From the IMG/VR virus record IMGVR_UViG_3300008450_000452, positions 1-23,771 of that record: DNA of 23,771 nucleotides, one strand, 5' to 3'. The position numbers were made by a program, and so were the translations under genes. The first letter of the stretch is position 1. Every line of letters starts with the position of its first letter. Shown piece by piece: positions 8,801 through 16,304 of the stretch. Origin of the DNA: a virus. The notes beneath the pieces are model-generated. The model had not been told where the DNA came from. It worked only from the letters and a program-made list of their open reading frames with translations, and did no database searches.

Positions 8801-9867
8801 ACTCTAACTTTGCATCACCAATTATTGCTACCGGAAATATTATTTATGGTGTAACATCACAAGCAGGTTTACCAACAAATTTTAGTCAAACTATTTATTC
8901 ATATAATATGAACTACGCTGGAGGTAATATTCCGTTACCTTCAACTACCGGTTATAATGCTAAGTATACTACTCCATATAATTCAATTTATTTTGTAAGA
9001 AGAAACCATGTTGAAGGAGCTACAGGAACTATGACTTATGCTCAAACTATTACTAATTTTGGTACTCAATATACTATAATTATAGATAATAATAGATTAG
9101 GATTTATACACCAAGCAAACGGTGTTTTATTCTTAAACTCATATTTAGATAAAGCTTTTGAAACACCCTTTTTATTACCTAAAAGAGGCGGATTTGATGG
9201 TAGAAGATTATCTACAACTAACCCCGGTGTAAACTTTGCATCTTTCACAACAGCTTCTTATACTTTACCTCAACATAATCTTACTGGTTATATTAAAAAC
9301 CATAATAGATTAGGATACGATATTTGGTCAAATCCTTTAGGTTGGTGGGTAAAACCCCAAGATGATCCTTACTATAGATTTTATAGATTTTTTGTAAGTG
9401 ATTGGAGAGACCCAATGTTAGGATCTTATTTGTGGTTAAATGAAGGTGTAAGTGCTAGTTTTGATGTTAATTTTGATTATTATGTAACCCCATCTATAGC
9501 ATGGCAGGCTGAACAACAATATAGTGGTGCTTTGTATATGATTGTTTTGAAAAATGGAGGTGAGTTGCAAGAACAATTTACTTTACCTAAAGTAACATCC
9601 CCAACAAACTTTAGTAGAACATTTAGTTTAACAGGATCTGGCCACTTCCAAATAGCATTAGCTGGTTTAGCTACACAAAACGGATATGCTGCCTTTGCTA
9701 ACATTTCAAGTAGATTAGTTGCTCCTAATACTCACGATGTACAAGTATTTTCTAATAATTTTAATTTAAGATATTTTAATAATGAAGAATTATTAGATGC
9801 TAAAACAATGTACAATCAAACCCCAACCGATCCGTTATTTAGATTAAAAGGAGCTAGAATATTCTAA
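5824..9867 (+). CDS. Giant G8/CEMIP-like beta-helix adhesin or tail spike (paralogue 2)
   Basis: A 1347-residue paralogue of the protein at 1262, collinear from end to end. Matching landmarks include ASWNDTSIWYGGIVPTASDQ (G8-like start), GDEVRTNTILSQSANIGDHY, ATASATELIIDGERFKAGDK, GYVDDTLIFDE with WGRVGL (LamG-like), FNRVGFLES...GIQFSGSNS...YRFLRIET (discoidin-like), DTVVKLNRQLKFSG leading into GRIAVLGSG, a beta-helix with VQGCTFYNN, FLLPKRGGFDGR, and the same C-terminal ending FRLKGARIF. The G8-like and GD modules and the C-terminal end are best conserved, while the beta-helix region (about 860-1100) has diverged most. That pattern fits a shared virion-attachment and folding frame carrying different receptor-binding faces. 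No catalytic residues can be named. Start is at a TAATG overlap; the stop overlaps the next start the same way. Confidence 0.6.
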   Translation: MPVRFAISGAFYPGNSASWNDTSIWYGGIVPTASDQVYIRGLRTTVNLAGGYLPFFDTQSITVASTVGFPISGSFYTYTDRDEELKFNYITCSATSFISASIDLSYYSWSYSVYPLTQSLPSKLGGTIPNGAYVQFRPGTIFITPAMGEIVLTSSLTDPALTIENGGDVRMRSGSSLGLGGYLLLNDGTFTMTGSGLFRFNNNYPSQSAEGGVIRNINGIVANDQNLQYLIVEGDEVRTNTILSQSANIGDHYITVNSTTGFAIDDDIFVGEKNLSQSRTDNGFRGQYVGAFSSWDECFEVASVDAGLKRLYIKRFRGLDANIKATASATELIIDGERFKAGDKVLINNELRTITSVTSSYDYLLKDYNFSTGSDLSDWTTDITRSVNYNDWTLSSSYGLTQFTTTAYRHIFVRDIMLDNVKVEAWISNLRGISAGSASRNEYGVYIQSEPSVDTDLGIPTSTNQPLRTAFTIVPSVSRMNLRQKNVDNDVILNVYTGSYPIDGLKKITLESTRGMVRGYVDDTLIFDEVIRNTPYWGRVGLYTNGNDAFVCTQYKVYAKYTKITVDSPITVAINDVIKETGVEYSHASGNQVIKLTSTVTDPLEFKDLAFAYRGAEEYQITSSDQGIFPFVYATNSSGSFNLDWTRFTLNVGDYVTGYALGTGFTRSVILDFGKPVTFNRVGFLESVLTNGQSFTASRGIQFSGSNSVTGSALAFTASNWVALTSSITDFRRRTSNETFRSFNIGGPHTYRFLRIETQGLTQATTADNTFRSFRVRLNYSNSIQLNNTSDLNIGDEIALISRYNIAPISAITNYSSLLFASSSLTTASFLDSFTQHYKIISKSAGNVIFLDQPFEEGSPEKGDTVVKLNRQLKFSGSFNSSSAAWDVGRIAVLGSGTARFVRRIKFDNASFQHLVGQFPSVGGTAAQLPYSGFTLNEQNWYNYMGLVQGCTFYNNYNFTAAGFGLLFFNRSGYATRHNFISGFHTIQLTGVNSNFASPIIATGNIIYGVTSQAGLPTNFSQTIYSYNMNYAGGNIPLPSTTGYNAKYTTPYNSIYFVRRNHVEGATGTMTYAQTITNFGTQYTIIIDNNRLGFIHQANGVLFLNSYLDKAFETPFLLPKRGGFDGRRLSTTNPGVNFASFTTASYTLPQHNLTGYIKNHNRLGYDIWSNPLGWWVKPQDDPYYRFYRFFVSDWRDPMLGSYLWLNEGVSASFDVNFDYYVTPSIAWQAEQQYSGALYMIVLKNGGELQEQFTLPKVTSPTNFSRTFSLTGSGHFQIALAGLATQNGYAAFANISSRLVAPNTHDVQVFSNNFNLRYFNNEELLDAKTMYNQTPTDPLFRLKGARIF

Positions 9868-11249
9868 TGGGAAAAGATATAAGAATATATCCATCACAAA
9901 GCCAAGTACTATTCTCAGGAAGTAGCAATGAAATACTGGCTTCAATTAGTACAGATAATATGGGTAACCTTATATTATCAGCATCTAATGATGTGTTATT
10001 TGGTCCTGGTAAAAATGATATTTACATAGGTGATGGTACCCAATCAGCTAATATTATTTTTGATATTGATGGCGCTATTAAATCAGCACCAGGCAGTGGA
10101 GCTACAATTACTTTAGGTTCTACAGATACTCCTATTGTAATTACTGGTAGTACAGTTGATATTGCTGGGGGAAATTTAGAATTAGGAACTTTTACTGCTT
10201 CTTACGCTAAAATATCTAATGCTTCTTTAACTGGTAGTTTATCTGCTAGTTATGTATTTACTCCTATATTAAGTGCAAGTAATGCTAATATAGTTAATAT
10301 TACTACAAGTAATATAACGGCATCCACATTAACTCTTCTACAAAACCAAGGATTATATTTTAATTATAGTTCATCAGTTACTGGTGGAGCTATATTTTTA
10401 GATAATTTAGGAAACCTTGTATTAAATAGCAATTCAGGTAGTGTTTATTTATCAAAAGGAGTCCAAGATGTTTACATAGGTGATGGTACTAGCTCAGCAA
10501 ATATAGTATTTGATTTTGATGGTGCTATTAAAGGTGAAGATGGACAAAATGTATTTTTAACAGTAGGTTCTTCATCAACCAGATTATTAATAACAGGCAG
10601 TACTTTAAATATAGGACCTTTTACTGCTTCTTATGCTAGAATTAATGATGGTGCTATAACTGCTAGTTTTGTAAGTTCAAGTGGACCTATTACCGCAGCT
10701 AATTTAACTGTATCAAATTCTATATCAAGTAAAACAATAAATTCTAACACAGGTAGTTTTGGGTATTTTACATCAAGTGTAATTAACTTAAATCCTAATG
10801 GGGGTATTTATATTACAAGCAGTGATGGGACTAAAGGCGGTAGTATTTACTTAGACCCTGTAGGAAATTTACAATTCACATCAGTATCAGGAAGTGTATT
10901 TTTAGGAAAAGGCACTGGAGACATTTACATCGGAGATGGTACCTCATCAGCAAATATTATTTTTGATCAAGGTGGAGCTGTTAAAGCAGGAAATGGTGTT
11001 ATATTAAATATAGGTTCAAATTTATCTTTTATAGAAGCAACAGGTTCAATAATTACTCTTCAGAAAAATGGAGGTAATGTTGTAATCAGTGGTTCTTTAA
11101 TAGCATCTAGTTCAAAAGTATCCCCAACTTCATCAGGCATTCCTGCATTTACGGGAACAGACGGACAATTTATGTTTGGAAGTTCAGGAGGTAATCATTA
11201 TATTTACGTGTGGATGAGTGGTGCTTGGAGATCAAGTTCTTTATTGTAA
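9867..11249 (+). CDS. Modular tail fibre with three 150-residue repeats
   Basis: A 460-residue fibre-like protein made of three homologous modules. Each contains a GNLxLxS...G strand pair, the motif D[IV]YIGDGT.SANI.FD, an A[IV]K turn, and an ITGS-type strand. The motif begins at residues 51, 201 and 352, so the period is 150-151 residues. The first two modules are followed by FTASYA[KR]I linkers. The C-terminal knob (about 415-460) reads PAFTGTDGQFMFGSSGG...YVWMSGAWRSSSLL and is a plausible trimeric tip. The gene is joined to the preceding adhesin by TAATG and is the last gene before the neck cassette. No enzymatic motif is visible. It is probably a tail or collar fibre; the position just upstream of gene 13 is that of fibritin (wac) in T4, but I see no sequence similarity to fibritin. 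Confidence 0.65.
   Translation: MGKDIRIYPSQSQVLFSGSSNEILASISTDNMGNLILSASNDVLFGPGKNDIYIGDGTQSANIIFDIDGAIKSAPGSGATITLGSTDTPIVITGSTVDIAGGNLELGTFTASYAKISNASLTGSLSASYVFTPILSASNANIVNITTSNITASTLTLLQNQGLYFNYSSSVTGGAIFLDNLGNLVLNSNSGSVYLSKGVQDVYIGDGTSSANIVFDFDGAIKGEDGQNVFLTVGSSSTRLLITGSTLNIGPFTASYARINDGAITASFVSSSGPITAANLTVSNSISSKTINSNTGSFGYFTSSVINLNPNGGIYITSSDGTKGGSIYLDPVGNLQFTSVSGSVFLGKGTGDIYIGDGTSSANIIFDQGGAVKAGNGVILNIGSNLSFIEATGSIITLQKNGGNVVISGSLIASSSKVSPTSSGIPAFTGTDGQFMFGSSGGNHYIYVWMSGAWRSSSLL
10017..10967 (+). repeat. Three copies of the YIGDGT module motif
   Basis: Copies of a 16-residue motif begin at 10017, 10467 and 10920, that is 450 and 453 bases apart. The copies have diverged at the DNA level, so the duplication is old. 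They mark three internal modules of the fibre gene. Confidence 0.8.
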
Positions 11250-11269
11250 AATATTTTAGACCGTTTTAA

Positions 11270-11277
11270 TATTTATA
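11270..11277 (+). promoter_or_regulatory. TATTTATA octamer before the neck cassette
   Basis: Exact copy in AATATTTATAA, 13 nt before the ATG at 11291, in the 41-nt gap that separates the first fibre block from gp13-gp14-gp15. Confidence 0.45.
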
Positions 11278-11290
11278 ACAAAATATTACT

Positions 11291-12442
11291 ATGGCTAACA
11301 TCCCAATATATCCTGGTTCATCATCATTCTTCCCAGGAATGACTCCTTTTGGATTCTATGATAATGACTACCAGTTCCAAACAGACGCAGATAAAGTAAC
11401 TAGATTTTGTGCTTTACGTTTAGGTTATCCTATTGAAAATGTTGAACTACAAGATTTAAATTTTTATACTGCTTTTGAAGAAGCAATAACTGTGTACGGT
11501 AATGAGTTATATGCTTTTCAAGCCAGAGATAATTATTTGTCTTTAGAAGGTGTAAATACAGGTTCTAATTTAAATAATGCTTTAATAACTCCTAGTTTAG
11601 GTCCTATTATAAAATTATCTCAACAATATGCTGAAGAAGCAGGCACTGGAGGTAATGTAACTTGGTATAGTGGTTCAATTGCTTTAACTTCTAGTTTACA
11701 AGATTATGATTTAACTAATTGGGCAATTTCTCAAAGCATTACCGGAGGGATTGAAATTAAAAGAATATTCTATGAAGGTACTCCAGCAATTAATCAATTG
11801 TATAGCCCTTGGGCTGGCTTAGGCCCCGGTACTACAGCAGCTGTTGGTTTAATGGGTTTAGCTGGTTATGGACCTTCAACTAACTTTGTTTTAATGCCTT
11901 TAAGTTATGATATGGCTAATATTAATGCTATTGAAATGAGTAATGATGTTAGATATTCTAATTACACTTTTCAATTAGTAAACAATAAATTAAGAATATT
12001 CCCTATTCCTGGCACTGATGATGAAGGATCTCAATTATGGTTTAATTACATTAAAACAGATGATAGATATAATTCAGCAATAACACAAGCTCCAGGTAAA
12101 ATAAATAACATTAGTAAAGTACCATATAATAATCCTACTTATGCTAATATTACTTCAATTGGTAGAAGTTGGATTTTTGAATATACTTTAGCTTTATGTA
12201 AAGAAATGTTAGGATATGTTAGAGGCAAATACTCAACAATTCCTATTCCCGGTGCTGAAGTAACTTTAAATCAAGGAGATTTAATAACTGCTGCTACTTC
12301 AGAAAAAGAAGCTTTAATTACACGATTAAGAGACTTTTTTGACCAAACCTCAAAACAATCTTTACTTGAAAGAAGAGCAGCAGAATCAACAGCTCGCCAA
12401 CAAGAAATTAATCAAGTACCAATGACAATTTATATAGGATAA
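11291..12442 (+). CDS. 13: Neck protein gp13 homologue (T4-like)
   Basis: A 383-residue homologue of T4 gp13, one of the two neck proteins that seal the filled head and make the site where the tail joins. The family pattern is clear: near the N-terminus KVTRFCALRLGYPIENVEL...FYTAFEEAITVYGNELY corresponds to the T4 stretch containing LRRLGAPIINVEL and ALELYGE. Near the C-terminus WIFEYTLALCKEMLG...IPIPGAEVTLNQGDLI...EKEAL corresponds to the T4 stretch WVKDYATALAKELNG...EKEAL. It is about 70 residues longer than T4 gp13 (309 aa), with an N-terminal extension (residues 1-30) and Gly-rich central loops (about 155-195). It is followed by gp14- and gp15-like genes in the T4 order, one base separating it from the next start. 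Confidence 0.88.
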   Translation: MANIPIYPGSSSFFPGMTPFGFYDNDYQFQTDADKVTRFCALRLGYPIENVELQDLNFYTAFEEAITVYGNELYAFQARDNYLSLEGVNTGSNLNNALITPSLGPIIKLSQQYAEEAGTGGNVTWYSGSIALTSSLQDYDLTNWAISQSITGGIEIKRIFYEGTPAINQLYSPWAGLGPGTTAAVGLMGLAGYGPSTNFVLMPLSYDMANINAIEMSNDVRYSNYTFQLVNNKLRIFPIPGTDDEGSQLWFNYIKTDDRYNSAITQAPGKINNISKVPYNNPTYANITSIGRSWIFEYTLALCKEMLGYVRGKYSTIPIPGAEVTLNQGDLITAATSEKEALITRLRDFFDQTSKQSLLERRAAESTARQQEINQVPMTIYIG

Positions 12443-12443
12443 T

Positions 12444-12965
12444 ATGGCTTTATACGGAGAAGCACGTGATATAAGTTTATTTAGACATATTAACCGTGAG
12501 TTAATGGGAAATATTATTTCACAAGAAGTAGTATTTTATAAATGTAATATTACAGAAACTAAAGTAAATATGTATGGTGAAGCATCTAGTGGAAGAGCAT
12601 TTGAACCACCAGTTTTATTAAATGCTTTAGTAGAAAGAAATGACCAAACTTCTCCTATTCAAGATGATGAAGTAGGATTTGCATGGCCTATTACTTATAG
12701 ATTTTTAAGAGATGATTTAATTGATGCTAATGTTGTTCCTGAAGTTGGTGATTTTGTAATGTATAGAGAAGGATATTGGGAAATAGATAATACAAATGCT
12801 AACCAATATTTTGTAGGTAAAGACCCACAATACCCATATTATGATGATAATAGAAACAACCCACTAAATCCAGGATTAGAAGATTATGGTTATAATGTTT
12901 CTATTATATGTAATGCTCACTATGTACCTGCGGATAGATTAAACATAATTAAACAAAGATTATAA
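12444..12965 (+). CDS. 14: Neck protein gp14 homologue (T4-like)
   Basis: A 173-residue protein in the gene-14 position. In T4, gp14 works with gp13 as head-completion/neck protein. The N-terminus (LFRHINRELMGNIISQEVVFYKC) would match the segment of T4 gp14 that ends in CYYVPRE. The clearest motif is VGDFVMYREGYWEIDNTNANQYFVGKDP at about residues 104-131, equivalent to the T4 stretch GDLIYFPMDNSLFEINWVE. The rest of T4 gp14 (256 aa) is absent, so this is a short form. Identification rests on the motif and on being between gp13 and gp15; similarity alone would be weak. It overlaps the next gene as TAATG. Confidence 0.75.
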   Translation: MALYGEARDISLFRHINRELMGNIISQEVVFYKCNITETKVNMYGEASSGRAFEPPVLLNALVERNDQTSPIQDDEVGFAWPITYRFLRDDLIDANVVPEVGDFVMYREGYWEIDNTNANQYFVGKDPQYPYYDDNRNNPLNPGLEDYGYNVSIICNAHYVPADRLNIIKQRL

Positions 12966-13816
12966 TGGCTAAACAAAGAAAACCTATACCAAAAACACAA
13001 AAAGAGATAGCTAATTCTTTAGTAACTCCTTATGATCAAGAACAAGGTAATCCTAATAATGCTGTTCCTAATCCAAAAAATAGAGCATTACAACAATCTT
13101 GGAGAGATGATACTGTAAAACCATACACTGTTGGTATTCAAGACATTGATGAGGCTGTTTTTTATTATTTAGAAAATGTTATTAAACCAACTGTAATACA
13201 AAATGGTGAATCAATTCCTGTTCCTGTGTTATATGCTTCTCCTGAAAAATGGAAATCATACCAAAAAGATGGATATTTAAGAGATTTAAAAGGTAGCTTA
13301 ATGGCTCCTTTAATTATTTTTAAACGTAATAATATTGAAAAAAATAAATCATTAGCAAATAAATTAGATGCTAATAATCCTAACAATTATGGAATATTTC
13401 AAAAATCATATGACCCAAGAAATGCGTATGATAGTTTTTCTGTACTAAACAATAGAAAACCAGAAAAACAATATTATGCTGTTGTTGCTCCAGATTATGT
13501 AACTATAACTTATTCATTTATTATTTTTACATATTATGTAGAACAATTAAATAAAATAGTTGAAGCAATGAATTATGCTTCAGAAGCATACTGGGGTAAT
13601 CCTGAACGTTTTAAATTTCAAGCTAAAATTAATTCATTTGGTTTTCAAACTGAATTAAATGAATCCGCAGAACGAGTAGTTAGAAGTACATTTGATGTTA
13701 ATTTGCATGGTTATATTATACCTGATACTATACAAAAAGACACAACAGCTATTAATAAATTTAATAATAAAACTAAAACTACAATCTTTTTTGAAACTAC
13801 TGATAGTATAGATTAA
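12965..13816 (+). CDS. 15: Tail sheath stabiliser gp15 homologue (tail terminator)
   Basis: A 283-residue homologue of T4 gp15 (272 aa), which forms the hexameric ring on the head-proximal end of the tail, stabilises the sheath and connects tail to neck. Family landmarks appear in order: IPVPVLYASPEKWKSY at about 79-94 (T4 IRVPITYASKEHFM), DYVTITYSFIIFTYYVEQLNKIVEAM at about 177-202 (T4 MIYELSIFTRYEDDMFQIVEQI), and VVRSTFDVNLHGYIIPD near the C-terminus (T4 RIEWSLTFEVNGWMYPP). The first 50 residues are basic and polar and probably flexible. Translation is likely coupled to gp14 upstream and to the large fibre gene downstream through TAATG overlaps on both sides. Confidence 0.9.
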   Translation: MAKQRKPIPKTQKEIANSLVTPYDQEQGNPNNAVPNPKNRALQQSWRDDTVKPYTVGIQDIDEAVFYYLENVIKPTVIQNGESIPVPVLYASPEKWKSYQKDGYLRDLKGSLMAPLIIFKRNNIEKNKSLANKLDANNPNNYGIFQKSYDPRNAYDSFSVLNNRKPEKQYYAVVAPDYVTITYSFIIFTYYVEQLNKIVEAMNYASEAYWGNPERFKFQAKINSFGFQTELNESAERVVRSTFDVNLHGYIIPDTIQKDTTAINKFNNKTKTTIFFETTDSID

Positions 13817-16266
13817 TGGCCCTACTAACAAAACCTGGTTTAATACAATTAAAAATTGAAGACAGCGGGCAACTAATAACTACCCAAGTCAATAAAATCA
13901 ATTTTTCAGGGTCAGTTTCTGCTTCTGTAGGAAATTTTAATGATGTTGTAATAACAGTAGGAGTTCCAGATACTGCTTCTTGGGCTATAAGTGCCTCTCA
14001 AGCAATAAGTTCTTCTTATGCTTTAAGTGCTTCTTATGCTTTAAGTGCTTCTAGTGTTGTAAGTGCTTCTTATGCTTTAAGTTCATCATTTTCATTAACT
14101 GCTTCTTATGCTGCTAATGCTGCTTCTTTTCCGTATACTGGATCTGCTCAAATTACTGGGTCAGTAGGAATTACTGGATCTTTTGATCAATCGGGTTCTT
14201 CTAATATATTTTTAAAAGGTTTAATAAATCAAACAACAGCACAATCGCATGTTGTTACTTTTAACAATACAACTGGTCAACTGTTTATTACCGCGTCATC
14301 CGCATTTGGTGGTGGAGGTGGTGCTGGTACACCTGGAGGCGCTAATACAACAATACAATTCAATGATGCTGGTGTATTAAGCGGTAGTGGAAATTTTACT
14401 TTATTAGGAAGTAACGCTGTTAGTTTAACTGGTTCATTATTAGTGACAGGATCTACTAGATTAATAGGTAATATTACTGGATCTTCTTTCACAGGTTCAT
14501 TTACTGGATCTTTATTTGGAACTAGTTCTTGGGCAGTATCAAGTTCACGAGCAATAAGTGCATCTTATGCAGCTACATCCTCTTATGCTCAAAATATAAT
14601 AATTTCAGGATCAATAAATAATGTAGATTATATTGATTTTAATACAGGGTCTGCTGTACCGGCTTGGAAATCAGGTAGGGTATTCTGGGATAATACAGAT
14701 GGGGCATTATCTGTTTATAACTTTGAACAAGATATTACTCTACAGGTAGGTCAAGAAAACTGGACTAGAGTATCAAACCGTACAGGAACTACTATAACTA
14801 ACGGTACTGTAGTTAGACTTAAAGGGGCACACGGGGATGTACCAGAAGTAGAATTAGCTCAATCATTATTAGTATCAGGTAGTGTTAATCTTCAAAATCA
14901 AATTTTGGGTGTTGCAACTCACGATATTGAAGATAACTCAAAAGGTTTTATTACCACTCAAGGACTAGTAAGAGGGTTAAACACAAATGCTTTTAATGAC
15001 GGAGATACTTTATTTGTTGGTACTGGATCTGCTGGGATTTTACAAAATACACCACCCGTTGCTCCTTATGAAATTATTCCTGTTGGTGTTTGTGTAAAAG
15101 CATCACCTGGAACAAGCGGAATCATATATGTTGCTGTACAAGAACCAATAGATTTTAGTGATTTAAGTTCTGTATTAGTGACTGGTTCTTATCATTATGG
15201 AGATATTTGGACTTATATTCCAAGCGGATCTACAGGTGTTTGGGCCCATACAAACCAACTTTCAGGGTCATACGGATTAACAGGTAGTTTAGAAGCTACT
15301 TCATTTACCGGTTCATTTACCGGTTCATTAACAGGAACAAGTTCTTTTGCTATAAGCAGTTCTTGGGCTGTAAGTGCTTCTAGAGCAATAACATCATCCT
15401 TTGCTTTAACCTCTTCTTGGGCTATAAGTTCATCTGTTGCCTTAAGTTCTTCTTGGGCGGAAAGTGCTTCACAAGCAATAAGTTCTTCTTATGCTTTAAG
15501 TGCTTCTTATGTTTTAAGTTCATCTTTTGCTTTAACAGCGTCAAATGCTAATTCATCAAGTTTAGTTTATATTGCTTCAAATCCATCAACTGATGTAAAT
15601 TATACTTTAGTATTTAAAAACAACTCATCTGCTTTAGACAATTATCATCCTTTAGCAGCTGATGGTACTAATGGTCCTTACTATAATCCTTCAACTAATA
15701 TATTAGGAGGAGTAGGAGGAATAACAATGTCTGGAAGTATTGGTAGATTTAATACTATTACAGGCAGTACATCTATTACAGGTTCATTAACCGGTTCATT
15801 ATTAGGTACAGCTTCATTTGCAACTACTGCTTCTTTTGCCTTATCAGCCAGAGCATTCCCATATTCAGGCTCAGCTGAAATTACAGGATCTTTAGGAGTT
15901 ACAGGAAGTATTTATCAAATCTCACCATCAACACAAACATCAGCAAGCCAAGAATACATTGATATGACTATAGGTCTAGGTACAGTAGCTATATTTAATA
16001 AACCTTTTGCTATTCCTATGTCTGTATTTTTAGAATATTTTATTATCGACACTATATCAGGAGCAGATCAAAGAGCAGGAACTATAATGGCCAGTTTTAA
16101 TAATACTGGCACTCCAACTGAAGTGTTTACTGAAACCACCACTAATGATATAGGCAATACTACAGCTATGACTTTTGCTGCTGTTTCAACTCCTAATTTT
16201 GAAATCCAAGCAACTAACACTGGAGCTAATGTTTATCAACTTAGAGGTACTCTTCGATATTATTAA
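13816..16266 (+). CDS. Large repeat-rich tail fibre with an embedded conserved domain
   Basis: An 816-residue fibre. The N-terminus (1-50; MALLTKPGLIQLKIEDSGQL) may anchor it to the virion. It then carries hexapeptide arrays of the form [ST][AS]S-x-A-[ILV] at residues 53-106, 236-259 and 508-579, and a FPY[TS]GSA-x-ITGS module at 105-122 and 681-698. Between arrays lies a non-repetitive domain (about 268-455) starting near VDYIDFNTGSAVPAWKSGRVFWD and containing VGQENWTRVSNRTGTTITNGTVVRLKGAHGD, a LGVATHDI strand and IPVGVCVKA; I recognise this domain type from other phage fibres but know no activity for it. The C-terminal domain (about 700-816) is a probable beta-sandwich tip (GTIMASFNNTG...YQLRGTLRYY). 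It begins directly on the gp15 stop codon, so it is expressed with the neck genes. Confidence 0.7.
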   Translation: MALLTKPGLIQLKIEDSGQLITTQVNKINFSGSVSASVGNFNDVVITVGVPDTASWAISASQAISSSYALSASYALSASSVVSASYALSSSFSLTASYAANAASFPYTGSAQITGSVGITGSFDQSGSSNIFLKGLINQTTAQSHVVTFNNTTGQLFITASSAFGGGGGAGTPGGANTTIQFNDAGVLSGSGNFTLLGSNAVSLTGSLLVTGSTRLIGNITGSSFTGSFTGSLFGTSSWAVSSSRAISASYAATSSYAQNIIISGSINNVDYIDFNTGSAVPAWKSGRVFWDNTDGALSVYNFEQDITLQVGQENWTRVSNRTGTTITNGTVVRLKGAHGDVPEVELAQSLLVSGSVNLQNQILGVATHDIEDNSKGFITTQGLVRGLNTNAFNDGDTLFVGTGSAGILQNTPPVAPYEIIPVGVCVKASPGTSGIIYVAVQEPIDFSDLSSVLVTGSYHYGDIWTYIPSGSTGVWAHTNQLSGSYGLTGSLEATSFTGSFTGSLTGTSSFAISSSWAVSASRAITSSFALTSSWAISSSVALSSSWAESASQAISSSYALSASYVLSSSFALTASNANSSSLVYIASNPSTDVNYTLVFKNNSSALDNYHPLAADGTNGPYYNPSTNILGGVGGITMSGSIGRFNTITGSTSITGSLTGSLLGTASFATTASFALSARAFPYSGSAEITGSLGVTGSIYQISPSTQTSASQEYIDMTIGLGTVAIFNKPFAIPMSVFLEYFIIDTISGADQRAGTIMASFNNTGTPTEVFTETTTNDIGNTTAMTFAAVSTPNFEIQATNTGANVYQLRGTLRYY
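13972..14133 (+). repeat. Hexapeptide repeat array A (18-bp unit)
   Basis: Nine consecutive six-residue units such as TASWAI, SASQAI, SSSYAL, SASYAL. Some neighbouring units are nearly identical in DNA (GCTTCTTATGCTTTAAGT recurs), which points to recent expansion or gene conversion. Confidence 0.8.
14521..14592 (+). repeat. Hexapeptide repeat array, short
   Basis: Four units (TSSWAV, SSSRAI, SASYAA, TSSYAQ) following a SFTGSFTGSLFG segment. The same order is found at 18469 in another fibre gene. Confidence 0.75.
15337..15552 (+). repeat. Hexapeptide repeat array B (18-bp unit)
   Basis: Twelve units of the pattern [ST][AS]S-x-A-[ILV], for example SSSWAV, TSSFAL, SSSYAL. It follows a SFTGSFTGSLTG segment. 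Unit length is constant at 18 bases with no frame breaks. Confidence 0.8.
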
Positions 16267-16274
16267 TATTTATC
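16267..16274 (+). promoter_or_regulatory. TATTTATC, one-base variant of the octamer
   Basis: Lies directly after the stop of the large fibre gene, 30 nt before the ATG at 16305. A weak hairpin (CCCT 16280-16283 with AGGG 16293-16296) follows it. Confidence 0.3.
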
Positions 16275-16304
16275 ATAAACCCTGGACAATGAAGGGGCAA
16301 TATT

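Noticed and set aside
5586-9704. Open frames of 60-74 codons on the - strand inside the adhesin genes and the small gene between them
   Set aside because: They lie opposite clear coding sequence, have no recognisable protein pattern and no leader; they are shadows.
1262-9867. Diversity-generating retroelement target in the giant receptor-binding proteins
   Set aside because: No reverse transcriptase, template repeat or adenine-biased variable repeat pair is seen in the window; divergence between paralogues is spread over long stretches.
10805-10812. TATTTATA within the 460-aa fibre gene
   Set aside because: It lies inside coding sequence (G-I-Y-I) and is expected by chance in AT-rich DNA; not counted as a signal.
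14277-14492. Minus-strand frame of 71 codons with a Pro-rich stretch
   Set aside because: It is the complement of the Gly-rich fibre repeats (GGT/GGA codons) and has no independent support.
13972-15552. Regular repeats that could suggest a CRISPR array
   Set aside because: Units are 18 bp, contiguous with no spacers, and in frame in a fibre gene.
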